From Bacteroidota bacterium (GTDB lineage Bacteria > Bacteroidota > Bacteroidia > B-17B0 > Aurantibacillaceae), in contig JAJNDK010000009.1 of assembly GCA_021156365.1 (NCBI GenBank), positions 124,001 through 188,000 on the forward strand: a DNA stretch of 64,000 nt, given 5' to 3'. The translations under genes were made by a program, and so were the position numbers. This document shows positions 43,851 to 53,655 of this stretch, piece by piece. Position 1 is the stretch's first letter, and every line of letters starts with the position of its first letter. The notes under the pieces are model-generated. The model worked only from the letters and a program-made list of their open reading frames with translations, was not told the DNA's origin and did not search any database.

Positions 43851-44492
43851 ATGGAAATAGTAGTACCTGAAAGTAAGATCAAACGTGCAAAAACAATTTT
43901 ACGTGTCCTGCTTTTAATAGCTATCTGCATAGTATGTATGGCATGTTACCTTTCCATCTATACAGATGGGATCGGCGTAGGGATCGGTATAGTCATTCCC
44001 TTTTCCATACTTATCCTGATCGTTCTGATCTTCGCCATTGTGATCGGTTTCAGGAATCGAAAGTCCCTGAAAAAATGGTACCTCTACGGAGTCCTTATTC
44101 TCTGTTTCGGATTGTACCTGTGGTCACCGCTTATGAAACCAACGAGAGAGCTCATTGAAAGGAACGTGAGATGGGATGCCAGGAATAAGGTGGTGGAAGA
44201 TATCCGCGATGGTATTCTCGTTCCTGTTGAAGGCTATGTTATTGTTCCATTTGAAAGATACGGAAGGGTCAGCTTTCTTGATATGTATGTACGCAACCGG
44301 AAAGGAGACAACGTGGTGACGGTCGAAAAAACACCGGAGAATGGCCTCGTTGTGGAATTCATGACAGACCGTGGATTCTTTGGTCCGAAACACAAACTCA
44401 TATATGTTGAGAAACCGACATCAGACGAAGTAAAGGACGCATTGGACGATCATTGGCTTGAGTATGTCCAAAATTTCAGTTGGTTCAGGTAA
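43851..44492 (+). CDS. Membrane protein of unknown function
   Basis: A 213-residue protein with three transmembrane helices at about 14-36, 43-67 and 77-95, then a soluble C-terminal domain (residues 100-213) of mixed alpha/beta type with YVIVPFERYGRVSFLDMYVR and FMTDRGFFGPKHKLIYVE. No signal peptide. I do not recognise a family. It stands alone on the plus strand between VanZ and the lytic transglycosylase gene. Confidence 0.6.
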   Translation: MEIVVPESKIKRAKTILRVLLLIAICIVCMACYLSIYTDGIGVGIGIVIPFSILILIVLIFAIVIGFRNRKSLKKWYLYGVLILCFGLYLWSPLMKPTRELIERNVRWDARNKVVEDIRDGILVPVEGYVIVPFERYGRVSFLDMYVRNRKGDNVVTVEKTPENGLVVEFMTDRGFFGPKHKLIYVEKPTSDEVKDALDDHWLEYVQNFSWFR

Positions 44493-44626
44493 AGCGGATC
44501 AGCGGGTCTGCTGCCCGAAGTGCCTGCCCCTGTTGGAGCCACAGATGTTTTCAAAAAACAAAAGTTTAAAAATCACAGAACATTTCTGGCTTTTTTACGT
44601 ATTATGACTTATATTGTGATCCACAA

Positions 44627-45586
44627 ATGTTACTACTCGCTAAAATACTGATCCCGCTTACTCTTGGTAATCCGCTGCCGGTAAAGAATGCCGCACCTCC
44701 GGACACCAACAAAGCGGTCTGCATCGACCACTGCAGGGATGTGGTAGGCGTTTGCAAGAACGACAATGTTACCCGTGATTACGTATTCGACAGGCAGATC
44801 TACCAATTGGGCTGCGATACACTGCCACAGGTAAAGTTCTGGCAACAGATCATGAAACTGTCCAAAGATTCCTGTATTATTAATATCGCCTGCAACCGGA
44901 CCATCGTAGCCAAAATGAGCAATACGGACTGGGACAGCAAAAACGACAGTGCCAAAACCGCTTTCCGATCGGAGGTCCGTAAAACATATGGTCTTCCCGA
45001 CAGCGCACGGGTACTGGTAACAGTTGGAAAAAGTTTTTTCTATGATTTCGACAGGGCCTATGAGAACCTGGACAAAGGCATTCAGGGTTTTATCCAGAAC
45101 GGTGTGGATCCCTGGTATGCACAGGCGATCCTGCTGATCGAAAGCCCGAACAAATTACAGAAATCAAATGTAGGCGCCTACGGTTCGTTCCAGCTGATGA
45201 AGCCGGTAGCGCGCATGTTCGGATTAAAAGTCAATAAAAAAATAGATGAGCGCGCCGATTTCGAACGTTCTGCGTTTGCCGCTTCTTCGCTGATCAAACG
45301 CGTATGTATCCCGAAAACCAAAGAGATGCTGGATTCCTTAGGCATTCAATACCATGAACAGGATGTATGGTTCCGGCTGTTAGTGATGCACTCGTATCAT
45401 GCCGGTTCGGGAAATGTAAAAGCCGCTTTGTGGGCCATACAACCAACGGCAGGTGGCATGGACGTGATCAAACGTTTGTGGGTAACGGAGGCTAAAGGTT
45501 TCCGTTACGCCTCACAGAATTACTCGCAGCTGGCTCTGGCCGCTATGATCGAAATGAATAATAAAATTTCGGTTATCAGTAATTAA
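44627..45586 (+). CDS. Lytic transglycosylase (SLT-like) domain protein
   Basis: A 319-residue protein. The second half carries a soluble lytic transglycosylase-type core: WYAQAILLIESPNKLQKSNV with the likely catalytic Glu, GAYGSFQLMKPVARMFGL, FAASSLIKRV and MHSYHAGSGNVKAALWAI. It would cleave peptidoglycan glycan strands. The N-terminal 120 residues contain several cysteines (VCIDHCRDVVGVCKN) and no clear signal peptide beyond a short hydrophobic run at the start, so localisation is uncertain. A CGCAGATT-family element follows. Confidence 0.8.
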   Translation: MLLLAKILIPLTLGNPLPVKNAAPPDTNKAVCIDHCRDVVGVCKNDNVTRDYVFDRQIYQLGCDTLPQVKFWQQIMKLSKDSCIINIACNRTIVAKMSNTDWDSKNDSAKTAFRSEVRKTYGLPDSARVLVTVGKSFFYDFDRAYENLDKGIQGFIQNGVDPWYAQAILLIESPNKLQKSNVGAYGSFQLMKPVARMFGLKVNKKIDERADFERSAFAASSLIKRVCIPKTKEMLDSLGIQYHEQDVWFRLLVMHSYHAGSGNVKAALWAIQPTAGGMDVIKRLWVTEAKGFRYASQNYSQLALAAMIEMNNKISVISN

Positions 45587-45593
45587 TTTCCTT

Positions 45594-45798
45594 TGCCGCA
45601 GATTCACGCGGATTTCGCAGATATAAAAAATAACAGGTCATAAAATTTTATTTGTTTTGGTCTATTCGTTTATCAGAAAAAAAAATTTGACAGTTCGTAC
45701 TACGTTGATCACAAAGCTTCCTCATAAGCAATGACAATAAATCAATCCTAATAAAACCCGGAATTAAATCTGCGTAATCCGCGAAAATCTGCGGCTAA
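45594..45798. repeat. Inverted-repeat intergenic element, CGCAGATT family (longest copy)
   Basis: The left arm (45594-45628) reads TGCCGCAGATTCACGCGGAT and TTCGCAGATATAAA. The right arm (45763-45798) is its inverse, ending ATCCGCGAAAATCTGCGGCT. The arms enclose about 134 bp of AT-rich DNA. The layout resembles a non-autonomous inverted-repeat element. Confidence 0.75.
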
Positions 45799-45806
45799 CT
45801 TCCTCC

Positions 45807-48800
45807 TTACTCCACAAACAACTTCTTCATAAACTTCCCGTTCTCATTGCTCAGCTGCAGCATATAGATCCCGCTACCGAACAGTGCGGTACTGATCTGT
45901 ACTTCCTGTTGCCCGGTTTTTACATCCGCTTCGTATACCAGCTTGCCCACCGCATCATAAATACTCACCTTCGTGTTTGGTGCAGCTGAACCGAAGCTCA
46001 CATTCACCTGATCTGTAGCAGGGTTCGGGTAAATGCTGATAGCAGCACTGTTGCCATACGATTCGATACCAATGGCAGAGTTTGGTGATTTTACATTAGA
46101 GCGCGAAGTATTGATCGCCCCGCGTGTCGGGTTGCAGGTAATGCCCCAGGCGGTCTCCACTCTCCAGCGACCCGAAGGATACAATGCGAAATCAGGATCA
46201 TTCAGATTACCCTGTGTTCCTGCTGTAGAACCCACCTGCGCCCATATGCCACTGCCGCCCACATCTTCGCGCATCAGCAGGTAATTCGTTACCGGGTTAG
46301 ATGCGTTTTCGATGGTGTATAAATTCCAGTTGTACTGGCCACTACCTGAGTAGACAATATAAATGGTATTGTGGTAATTGCTCAGTGCACTTTCTACTCC
46401 GCAGGTATCCACTGCCGACAGTTTGTATCGTTTGGTAGTGATGTTCGGGTTGGCTATGTAATCATGGTACTCGCTTAAACTATCAAAAGGTACAGATCCG
46501 ATCGGGGTGTAAATATTGGTTGCATCCTCGCGATAAATATTAAAATGCGAAAGATCGGTATACATGGATTTATCCCATTGCAGGATATTGTGTGTGGAAA
46601 GCGAATCAACAGTAACGGCGCAAATAGAAGGAACTACTGGCGGTGTTTTGATGGTGATCTGTACCGAATCCGAAGTACGCTGGCATCCATCTGATTCCAT
46701 AGCCGTCACATAATAATAACCCGATGCACTCACCTGGATGAAGCTGCCTGTCAGGTTGCCGGGCTGCCACATATAATCCGGGTTGGTGCCGGAAGAGGTA
46801 TAAAGCACTGCTGTGTCGTTGGAACAAATAAGTGTCGAACCTCCGACACTGATCACCGGTTCCGGATTTGCACAATATTTCAGCACTACCATATCGAATT
46901 GCTGTCCGGGGCTCTCATTCGCCGATCCCACCACATAAACACGATCATTGTTTACGCCGATCGACTTGCCTTCGTTATAACCTGCAAACGCACCGCTGTA
47001 ATTCTTACTCCATACGATGCTACCGCTATTATCTACTTTAGCCATCAATACCGCCGACTGTTGCGCGGTCACTGTCTGCATTCCTGTTACGTAAATATCT
47101 GTTCCGGAGATCGTCACATCGTTCACTGCATCCTGTGCCATACCGGCAGAGGCAAAAGGAAGCATCCATTGAAAATTGAGTGCAGCATCAAACTTAGCGA
47201 TCAGGCCCTGGGAGCTGGTAGGAGAAGTATCCGTTTTTCCATATACAACAATATCGCTGCCGTTGAACTGAAAACCGAGCGGGTTCATGATATGCACATT
47301 CGGCATACTGGAATAGAACACAGGTGTGGAAGCAACACCGGAAGTTGTAACCGTTGCCAGTACGATCGAACCCTTCGTTTCACCGGGTTTTACACCCACT
47401 CCCATCACTATGAGGTCTCCATTCGAATTGAATTTCATATCCACTCCGTTTTTAAAATAGGCATCATCAAAGCCGGATAAGACTGCGTCCCATTGTTTGA
47501 TCCCGGTATTATCCAGTTTCTGAACTACCATACCGGTAACATTTGTTCCGGGGTTATATATATTCCCGAACAGGTATACATTGCCGGCATTGTCATATTC
47601 GATGGCCCGCACCTGGGTGTATCCACCCGGAACAGAAGCGGGAATGCTTCCGAAACTATAATTTCCCTGGAAATCGAAGGCTTCCAGGTGGTAATCCATT
47701 GAGTTGTAAAAGCCATCATACCCCACATACACACCCCAGTTATTCCTGTTTTCCTTTATTTTTCCATAATTGGCAGTTACCGGTACATTGTAGAGCTGCG
47801 AACCGATATTGTCGATCTTGGTGATATATCCCTGGTTTGAATTGCTATAGAGAAGGTAACTTACGTTGTACTGATCCTGTGCCATATCCAGGAAATAATC
47901 GTCGGTTGCATTCATATCGATAGTGGTGGCCCATTGTTCATTCCCATGCGTATCGTATAACTTGATCATTACATCTCTCCCCGTACCATTGTTCTGTATA
48001 GCTCCTCCGGTATACACATCCTGGCCGTTATTGGCAACAAAGACTTTGTTCCCGTAATCGTATCCGTTAGCCTGCCCGTCGTAGATGCCATCCCATATGA
48101 GGTTACCGGTTTGCCCGAATTTTACGATCAATCCGTCACCAAGATTAACACTGTTACGGTATACATTACTGGTTGCGTACACATTGGAATTGTTGTCCAG
48201 GTACAGATCTACAGGCGGGTTGGTGGTCTGTGTCACATAGGCTGAATGATAAAGATAACTGCCTCCCGAGCTGCCAAACTTCTCAACATACATCGTAGGG
48301 TTGGGTACGTCCTGCTTTCCCATTACAAAGAAATTTCCGGCATTGTCGGAGCGGATCGCGATCGGATCCAGATTGGCGCCATTGCTGTATTCTTCATCAT
48401 CGACTACTGCTCCGGAGCTGTTCACCACAAAGGTATACTGCGCACGCAGATTTATATTGGGGTTATAACCTCCACCTACCAGGTAAAAGGCAGTATTCGA
48501 AATATTAGCCGCCATGCCTACCGAAACCAATGAGCTGGGAACTCCGCCACCCTGAATAGTTGGATACAGATTGGTGGTCCAGGTCACGTTACCGCCCGTC
48601 GAAAGCCTTTTCAGGTAGAAACGTGCAAAGCCCGTGTTACTGGCAACCCCAAATACAAAAGCATCGCCGCTGCTGTTCACAAGTATATGCTCGGAGTTGT
48701 CGATGCCTGTTAGGTTGGATTCATTTGCGTATAGCGTAGTTCCGGTCGAGTTGAGCTTTACGGTATAAGCATTCAGAAAAGTAGTCGGGTTGAAGGTGAT

Positions 48801-49409
48801 CCCTGTTGCATAGATATTTCCATTGAGGTAAGCCAGTCCCACACCGCGCGAATACGAATTGCCGGAAGGATTCAACTGCCGCTTCCAGACAGTAGCACCG
48901 GTAGCGGCATTCACTTTTACAATGCCCAGTGAATCATTGATACGCCCGGTATAAAATACATAATTGGGATTGGTGGCATTGTCGAGCAAAGCATCATCCA
49001 CAATATTATAGGTATTGGTACTGAAATAATTTGTCCACAAAATCTGACCAACAGAATTGAATTTTACGACAATAGGGTTTACATTTCCCATGTCGTTCTT
49101 ACTGCCTATCATATAGATATTACCGCTACCATCTACAAACAGCTTAACAGGCGTTATATAGGCATTGGACGAATCCACATACGTGAACGCAAAGGTGTTC
49201 GCACCTGTATTATCGAATTTTGCGATCCAGGTAGAGCTTGCATTGTAACCGCACATATAGTTATTGCCTGCATTATCGCGCGCGCTGCATAATACCTGCT
49301 CGTTGCCGGAAAAGGCACCTTTATTAACGCGCTTCCACTGAAATGATGGATCCTGGGAAAAGAGAAGTGTTGATGCCAGTATACCGGCGAGGAGTAAAAG
49401 TTTTTTCAT
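45807..49409 (-). CDS. Large secreted beta-propeller-like protein with T9SS type A sorting domain
   Basis: A 1200-residue protein. It has a signal peptide (MKKLLLLAGILASTLLFSQ) and then many repeats of the form ...DNAGNNYMCGYN..., ...SGNIYMIGS..., ...NGNIYATG... typical of SBBP/delta-60-like beta-propeller repeats (about 20-870). A Cys-containing Ig-like part follows (about 875-950), then a fibronectin-like region, and a C-terminal type A sorting domain (ISIYPNPATDQVNVSFGSAA, then VSIYDAVGKLVYE and GIYMLQLSNENGKFMKKLFV). It is exported by T9SS and probably anchored to the surface. The function is unknown. Confidence 0.9.
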   Translation of the reverse strand: MKKLLLLAGILASTLLFSQDPSFQWKRVNKGAFSGNEQVLCSARDNAGNNYMCGYNASSTWIAKFDNTGANTFAFTYVDSSNAYITPVKLFVDGSGNIYMIGSKNDMGNVNPIVVKFNSVGQILWTNYFSTNTYNIVDDALLDNATNPNYVFYTGRINDSLGIVKVNAATGATVWKRQLNPSGNSYSRGVGLAYLNGNIYATGITFNPTTFLNAYTVKLNSTGTTLYANESNLTGIDNSEHILVNSSGDAFVFGVASNTGFARFYLKRLSTGGNVTWTTNLYPTIQGGGVPSSLVSVGMAANISNTAFYLVGGGYNPNINLRAQYTFVVNSSGAVVDDEEYSNGANLDPIAIRSDNAGNFFVMGKQDVPNPTMYVEKFGSSGGSYLYHSAYVTQTTNPPVDLYLDNNSNVYATSNVYRNSVNLGDGLIVKFGQTGNLIWDGIYDGQANGYDYGNKVFVANNGQDVYTGGAIQNNGTGRDVMIKLYDTHGNEQWATTIDMNATDDYFLDMAQDQYNVSYLLYSNSNQGYITKIDNIGSQLYNVPVTANYGKIKENRNNWGVYVGYDGFYNSMDYHLEAFDFQGNYSFGSIPASVPGGYTQVRAIEYDNAGNVYLFGNIYNPGTNVTGMVVQKLDNTGIKQWDAVLSGFDDAYFKNGVDMKFNSNGDLIVMGVGVKPGETKGSIVLATVTTSGVASTPVFYSSMPNVHIMNPLGFQFNGSDIVVYGKTDTSPTSSQGLIAKFDAALNFQWMLPFASAGMAQDAVNDVTISGTDIYVTGMQTVTAQQSAVLMAKVDNSGSIVWSKNYSGAFAGYNEGKSIGVNNDRVYVVGSANESPGQQFDMVVLKYCANPEPVISVGGSTLICSNDTAVLYTSSGTNPDYMWQPGNLTGSFIQVSASGYYYVTAMESDGCQRTSDSVQITIKTPPVVPSICAVTVDSLSTHNILQWDKSMYTDLSHFNIYREDATNIYTPIGSVPFDSLSEYHDYIANPNITTKRYKLSAVDTCGVESALSNYHNTIYIVYSGSGQYNWNLYTIENASNPVTNYLLMREDVGGSGIWAQVGSTAGTQGNLNDPDFALYPSGRWRVETAWGITCNPTRGAINTSRSNVKSPNSAIGIESYGNSAAISIYPNPATDQVNVSFGSAAPNTKVSIYDAVGKLVYEADVKTGQQEVQISTALFGSGIYMLQLSNENGKFMKKLFVE

Positions 49410-49571
49410 TCGAAATTAATTTGTATACGAATGTAAGAACTTTCGCGGATTCCTTTTCCTTCGTTAACTAAATATCAAGCCCGGTTTATTTGATCTATAT
49501 CAAAAAATGCAGCGCCGTTTTCTTCCGTAATTCTACAGAAAGCAGAACTGTCTTTTATTGTATATTTGACC

Positions 49572-49994
49572 ATGCGAATAACACTCGTTTTACTTTTGCT
49601 TATAAGCGGTCTGCAGCTGACCGGGCAAACACTTACCATCCAGATCTCCGGTATCCGGAATCCTACAGGCTCCGTGCGCCTTGCCTTCTACAACAACAAT
49701 GAGAGCTTTAAAGAGGAAAAAGCGCTTTTTATCCGGACGGTAGCTAAAACAGGTATAAAGAACGGACAGCTCAGCATCTCCTATTCGGATCTGAAACCCG
49801 GCGTATACGGCATTGCGATCCTTGACGACGAGAACAATAACCAGGAAATGGATTATGGATTGATACTGCCTAAAGAAGGTTTCGGGTTTTCCGACTATTT
49901 TCATACGGGCATGTCGAGACCGGTTTTTACACAATTCGATTTTGTGTTGGGAACAGGTTCAAAAACAGTGTCGATCAGATTACGGTACCTGTAG
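49572..49994 (+). CDS. DUF2141 domain protein, exported
   Basis: About 140 residues from ATG 49572. A signal peptide (ITLVLLLLISGLQLTGQ) is followed by the DUF2141 beta-sandwich: ISGIRNPTGSVRLAFYNNNE, LSISYSDLKPGVYGIAILDD, ENNNQEMDYGLILPKEGFGF. The family has no established function. TATATTTG at 49561-49568 lies just upstream and fits a -7 element only weakly placed. An alternative TTG start at 49566 adds two residues. Confidence 0.85.
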   Translation: MRITLVLLLLISGLQLTGQTLTIQISGIRNPTGSVRLAFYNNNESFKEEKALFIRTVAKTGIKNGQLSISYSDLKPGVYGIAILDDENNNQEMDYGLILPKEGFGFSDYFHTGMSRPVFTQFDFVLGTGSKTVSIRLRYL

Positions 49995-50060
49995 CTGGCA
50001 GCTATTACGGAAATGTACGGACCTTTTCTGAGGCTTCGCTACAATCAACAATCCTTTATT

Positions 50061-50253
50061 CAACCCCTTCAGGGTTGTATGTATTAACTACCTTCACGTT
50101 TATTCGTATTGAACCCCTTCAGGGTTCAGAAGTATCAGATGTCAGATTATTTATCTTTAATCGCAAATGGTCGTAAAGTATAGTAACAAGCCTGAAAGGC
50201 TTGAATATAAATAACTCAAGACTCAGCCTCATTTTACAACTCTGAAAGGGTTG
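50061..50253. repeat. Cluster of four 17-bp palindromic units
   Basis: The units are CAACCCCTTCAGGGTTG (50061-50077), GAACCCCTTCAGGGTTC (50111-50127), CAAGCCTGAAAGGCTTG (50187-50203) and CAACTCTGAAAGGGTTG (50237-50253). Each is an imperfect palindrome; the last two are in the opposite orientation and each is followed by AATATAAA. This fills the gap between the DUF2141 gene and the Sua5 gene. A single related piece lies near 42816-42833. Confidence 0.75.
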
Positions 50254-50293
50254 AATATAAAATTTCTTTAAGCACCTGGTGGTAAGATTCCTG

Positions 50294-51271
50294 CTACTTC
50301 GCTGCTGCTCTTTCCAACCGATCGTTGATAGCTCTTCCCAAAAAAGTATCGGGAAACCGTTCGGCAATGATCAGCTCCGCATCGCCTGCATCCAGCTCAC
50401 GCATATAAGCAAAGAGGTTGTGCGCAGCTTCCTGCATATCACCGGAAGGAGACAATACTTTTGTGTGTTCGTTGTATTTTTTCTGATAGCTCAGTACAGC
50501 GATCTTTTTCCCTTTTTGTGCATCAGTCAATTCCTCCACGTTTCCAAAGAGCAAAGGCTTGCGGGGTGCATAATGTGATTTCAGCTGTCCGGGCGCTTTC
50601 GGATCGGAAGACTGGTTGATACGTATTTCTATCTTATCGGCGAATGGATACAGCTCCTCTATAGCCAGGCCTCCGAGGCGGTATACAACAAGTATGTCCT
50701 TTTCGAAGCCAACGATAGTGGACTCCACTCCCACTTCGCAGGGACCGCCATCAAGGATGTAAGCCACTTTTTCGCCCAACTGTTCTTCCACATGTGCGGC
50801 AGTGGTAGGGCTGATGTAGCCGAAAGGATTGGCACTCGGTGCAGCCAACGGAAAACCGATCTGCTGTAAAAGCGCTAAGGTCAGTGGATGCTTCGGTACA
50901 CGAATGGCTACCTGTGGCAGACCCGAAGTAACCAGGTCAGGTACGATCTCTTTTTTATCGAGCAGCATCGTCAGCGGTCCGGGACAAAATTTTTCCGCCA
51001 GCTTATAGGCGATCTCCGGGATATTGCTGCAATACTTTTCGAAATGGGAAGCGTCCGGAACATGGATAATGAGCGGATCGAAGAAAGGACGGTTCTTGGC
51101 TTCGAATATTTTTATCACAGCCTTTGTATCCAATGCGTTGGCAGCAAGACCATACACTGTTTCCGTAGGAATGGCTACGAGGTTCCCCGCGCTTACTACT
51201 GCTGCGGCTGTTGTGCTATCCGTACCAATGGTGCTCAATAGGTTAGTTGATAGTTGATGAAAGCGTATCAC
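50294..51271 (-). CDS. L-threonylcarbamoyladenylate synthase (Sua5 type)
   Basis: Makes threonylcarbamoyl-AMP for the t6A modification of ANN-decoding tRNAs. A 325-residue protein with the YrdC domain (AIPTETVYGLAANALDTKAV, FEAKNRPFFDPLIIHVPDAS, FCPGPLTMLLDKK, PSANPFGYISPTTAAHV) and the extra C-terminal Sua5 domain (GQLKSHYAPRKPLLFGN), so the Sua5 rather than the short TsaC form. Its start overlaps the preceding DUF4258-like gene by 29 bases. Confidence 0.93.
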   Translation of the reverse strand: MIRFHQLSTNLLSTIGTDSTTAAAVVSAGNLVAIPTETVYGLAANALDTKAVIKIFEAKNRPFFDPLIIHVPDASHFEKYCSNIPEIAYKLAEKFCPGPLTMLLDKKEIVPDLVTSGLPQVAIRVPKHPLTLALLQQIGFPLAAPSANPFGYISPTTAAHVEEQLGEKVAYILDGGPCEVGVESTIVGFEKDILVVYRLGGLAIEELYPFADKIEIRINQSSDPKAPGQLKSHYAPRKPLLFGNVEELTDAQKGKKIAVLSYQKKYNEHTKVLSPSGDMQEAAHNLFAYMRELDAGDAELIIAERFPDTFLGRAINDRLERAAAK

Positions 51272-51665
51272 AATTGCAGCCGGCTTTTATCCCGGTAGCT
51301 ATAGGTACCAGCTGTTCGATCCGGGAAGTCGTGTCGCAATCGAGTATCACCAATGTGAAAGGAAAGCTCTCCTTTTTATTCGGCTCTACATAATATTTTC
51401 CGCAGGGCACTGCATGCACTTCGCTGCGGTCATAGTTCACCCGGAATTTTTCCGGCAGCAGCTTCATCATCGAATCCGTGCTGATGTTGAGGCACTTCAT
51501 CTGACAGAGTGCTTTCTCGCTGTAATATGTTTTTTGATCAACCAGTTCCTGTAATTTCATTTCGGACACCCCGCTGCATTTTTTTCCTTTCAGGATAAAC
51601 ATGAGAATAAGTAGCCCCAGCAGAAATCCGAACAAATATAATTTTACCCTGTAACTGAACGTCAT
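51243..51665 (-). CDS. DUF4258-like membrane-anchored protein
   Basis: A 140-residue protein. An N-terminal transmembrane helix (LYLFGFLLGLLILMFILKG) anchors a small domain with YYSEKALCQMKCLNISTDSM, NYDRSEVHAVPCGKYYVEPN and TLVILDCDTTSRIEQLVPI. This arrangement resembles the DUF4258 fold (a small beta-grasp-like domain related to RelE-type toxins) as seen in Bacteroidota. There are six cysteines after the helix. It lies between ald and the Sua5 gene, with a 29-base overlap into the latter, so the three form an operon. Confidence 0.65.
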   Translation of the reverse strand: MTFSYRVKLYLFGFLLGLLILMFILKGKKCSGVSEMKLQELVDQKTYYSEKALCQMKCLNISTDSMMKLLPEKFRVNYDRSEVHAVPCGKYYVEPNKKESFPFTLVILDCDTTSRIEQLVPIATGIKAGCNCDTLSSTIN

Positions 51666-51667
51666 AA

Positions 51668-52885
51668 TTAAAACATTGCCATTAATAAATTAATATCCTT
51701 GAAAGGCATATTGAAAGTCTCTGCGAGGTATTCATTGGTAAGAACACCATTGTAGAGATACACACCATTCCTTACTCCCGAATCCTTACGCAACAAGCCT
51801 TCGAAGCCGCCTTCATCACCGATGCTGATGAGGATCTGCGCGAACATATTGCTGAATGCATAGGAGGCGGTACGCGATACGCGCGATGGAATATTCGGAA
51901 CACAATAGTGGATCACGCCGTGTTTGCGGTACACCGGTTTGGTATGATTGGTGACTTCAGATGTTTCGAAGATCCCGCCCTGGTCGATACTTACATCCAC
52001 GATCACAGCGCCCACTTTCATATCGCTCACCATATCCTCGGTTACGATCACGGGGCTTCTTCCTTTGCTGCTGCGAACGGCACCGATCACTACATCGGCC
52101 GACTTCAAATGCTTGGCCAGTACTTTCGGCTGAATGATGGAAGTGAACACACGGGTACCTAATGAGCTCTGCAGCCTGCGGAGACGTGAAGTGGAATTGT
52201 CGAATACTTTAACATAAGCACCCAGACCGATAGCAGCGCGTGCAGCAAATTCCCCTACCGTACCCGCACCGATGATGATCACTTCGGTTGGCGAGATACC
52301 GGAGATACCGCCTAATACAGCGCCCATACCGTTATTGGTATTGCTCAGGTATTCGGCTGCAATGAGTATGGATGTTCCGCCTGCTATTTCTCCCATCGCA
52401 CGAACGGCAGGATAGATGCCCTGTTCATCCGTGATCCAGTCTACTGCAACGGCATTTACTTTTTTAGCGCTTAATTTTTTGAGGAATTCTTCCGGCTGTG
52501 TGGTGAATTGTAAAGCAGAGAAGAGGGTTTGTTTCTGCTGCATCATCTCCTGTTCTTTGAGCGTAGGAGGCGCGATCTTCACGATCATATCTGCCTTGAA
52601 TACTTCTTCGGGTGTGTAGGCGATCTCTGCACCTGCCTCGCTGTAGTCATTGTCCTGGAAATTGGCAGCCTGCCCCGCATTGGTCTCTACCACGATACGA
52701 TGACCTAAATTTACAAGAAGCGCCACTGCATCCGGCACAAGCGGAACGCGGTTTTCCTGGTAAGCTGTTTCCTTCGGGATGCCGATATAGAGTTTCCCCT
52801 TCTTCCGGCCTACCTCCAGCATTTCCTCCTGTGGCATCATCACTCCTTTGGTGAGCGATAACAAAGCTTCTTTTGAAATTACCAT
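51668..52885 (-). CDS. ald: Alanine dehydrogenase
   Basis: Converts L-alanine and NAD+ to pyruvate, NADH and ammonia. The 405-residue sequence has IGIPKETAYQENRVPLVPDA near the N-terminus, then APPTLKEQEMMQQKQTLFSA, MGEIAGGTSILIAAEYL and the NAD-binding PTEVIIIGAGTVGEFAARAA. The long N-terminal segment before the core (MVISKEALLSLTKGVMMPQE) and the NIPSRVSRTASYAFSN block are typical of the Bacteroidota branch. Transhydrogenase alpha subunit is a related family but lacks this length and order. Confidence 0.92.
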   Translation of the reverse strand: MVISKEALLSLTKGVMMPQEEMLEVGRKKGKLYIGIPKETAYQENRVPLVPDAVALLVNLGHRIVVETNAGQAANFQDNDYSEAGAEIAYTPEEVFKADMIVKIAPPTLKEQEMMQQKQTLFSALQFTTQPEEFLKKLSAKKVNAVAVDWITDEQGIYPAVRAMGEIAGGTSILIAAEYLSNTNNGMGAVLGGISGISPTEVIIIGAGTVGEFAARAAIGLGAYVKVFDNSTSRLRRLQSSLGTRVFTSIIQPKVLAKHLKSADVVIGAVRSSKGRSPVIVTEDMVSDMKVGAVIVDVSIDQGGIFETSEVTNHTKPVYRKHGVIHYCVPNIPSRVSRTASYAFSNMFAQILISIGDEGGFEGLLRKDSGVRNGVYLYNGVLTNEYLAETFNMPFKDINLLMAMF

Positions 52886-52898
52886 ATTTGTTTTTTAA

Positions 52899-53600
52899 TT
52901 AATCTCCGTGATAGCGCGGAGCATTGCAATCCAGGTCGTTCATTTTTTTCTTCCGGTACATGATCCCTACACGCAGCTCCCAGGTGCGGTTGCTGGCCTC
53001 GATACCATTATCATCGTATTGACGGCGAACGTCCGGGTTGTAATGCAGCTCGGTAAAGATCTTTATTTTGCGGAAAGAGTATGGTTCGAAACCGATCCCC
53101 ACATCGGGCGAGATCCAGAGACCTTTGAAATTTCCGGAGACATCGCTGTAGGCCGGTGTGGAGCTTCCGAGCTTGTATTCGAGGCGTGCGCCGATCAGTA
53201 AAGAGGAAGTGAAATTAAACGTTTCGAGGCGGAATTTCGCGAAGTTGTTCCAGGCGATGTAGCGGTATTTGTTCACCCGTTTTTCCCGTTGACCGAAATA
53301 AGGCTGTGTAAGATAATTTGTTTCCTTTGCTCCTTTGTTGATGTATTCTATTTCCGACTGCCAGCGAAATCCACGGAAAGGAAGCATTTCGGCCACTATA
53401 CCCGCGCCCCAGCTCAGGCGTTCTGCCGAACGGTGCGGTTCGGGATACAATACCCGCAGGAACGAAGAATCCGGATCGTTGGTATTCTCATAATCGTGAC
53501 GTGAAGAAGTACCGGAACCGAAAACACCGAGCCCCTGGATGAACTGCGCTTTTGCAACCATCGTTCCCAACACCAGAAATACTATTAACAGCCTTTTCAT
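52899..53600 (-). CDS. Outer-membrane beta-barrel protein
   Basis: A 233-residue protein with a signal peptide (MKRLLIVFLVLGTMVAKAQ). Alternating hydrophobic strands and aromatic residues (FRWQSEIEYINKGAKETNYL, KIKIFTELHYNPDVRRQYDD, WELRVGIMYRKKK) suggest a small outer-membrane barrel of the OmpA/PorT-like fold. No specific family is recognised. It is upstream of ald by 13 bp on the same strand and could be co-transcribed. Confidence 0.65.
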   Translation of the reverse strand: MKRLLIVFLVLGTMVAKAQFIQGLGVFGSGTSSRHDYENTNDPDSSFLRVLYPEPHRSAERLSWGAGIVAEMLPFRGFRWQSEIEYINKGAKETNYLTQPYFGQREKRVNKYRYIAWNNFAKFRLETFNFTSSLLIGARLEYKLGSSTPAYSDVSGNFKGLWISPDVGIGFEPYSFRKIKIFTELHYNPDVRRQYDDNGIEASNRTWELRVGIMYRKKKMNDLDCNAPRYHGD

Positions 53601-53655
53601 ATTCTTATTAATTTTATTATTCTTTTATATAGAATAAAGTCGAAACCCTGTAAAA

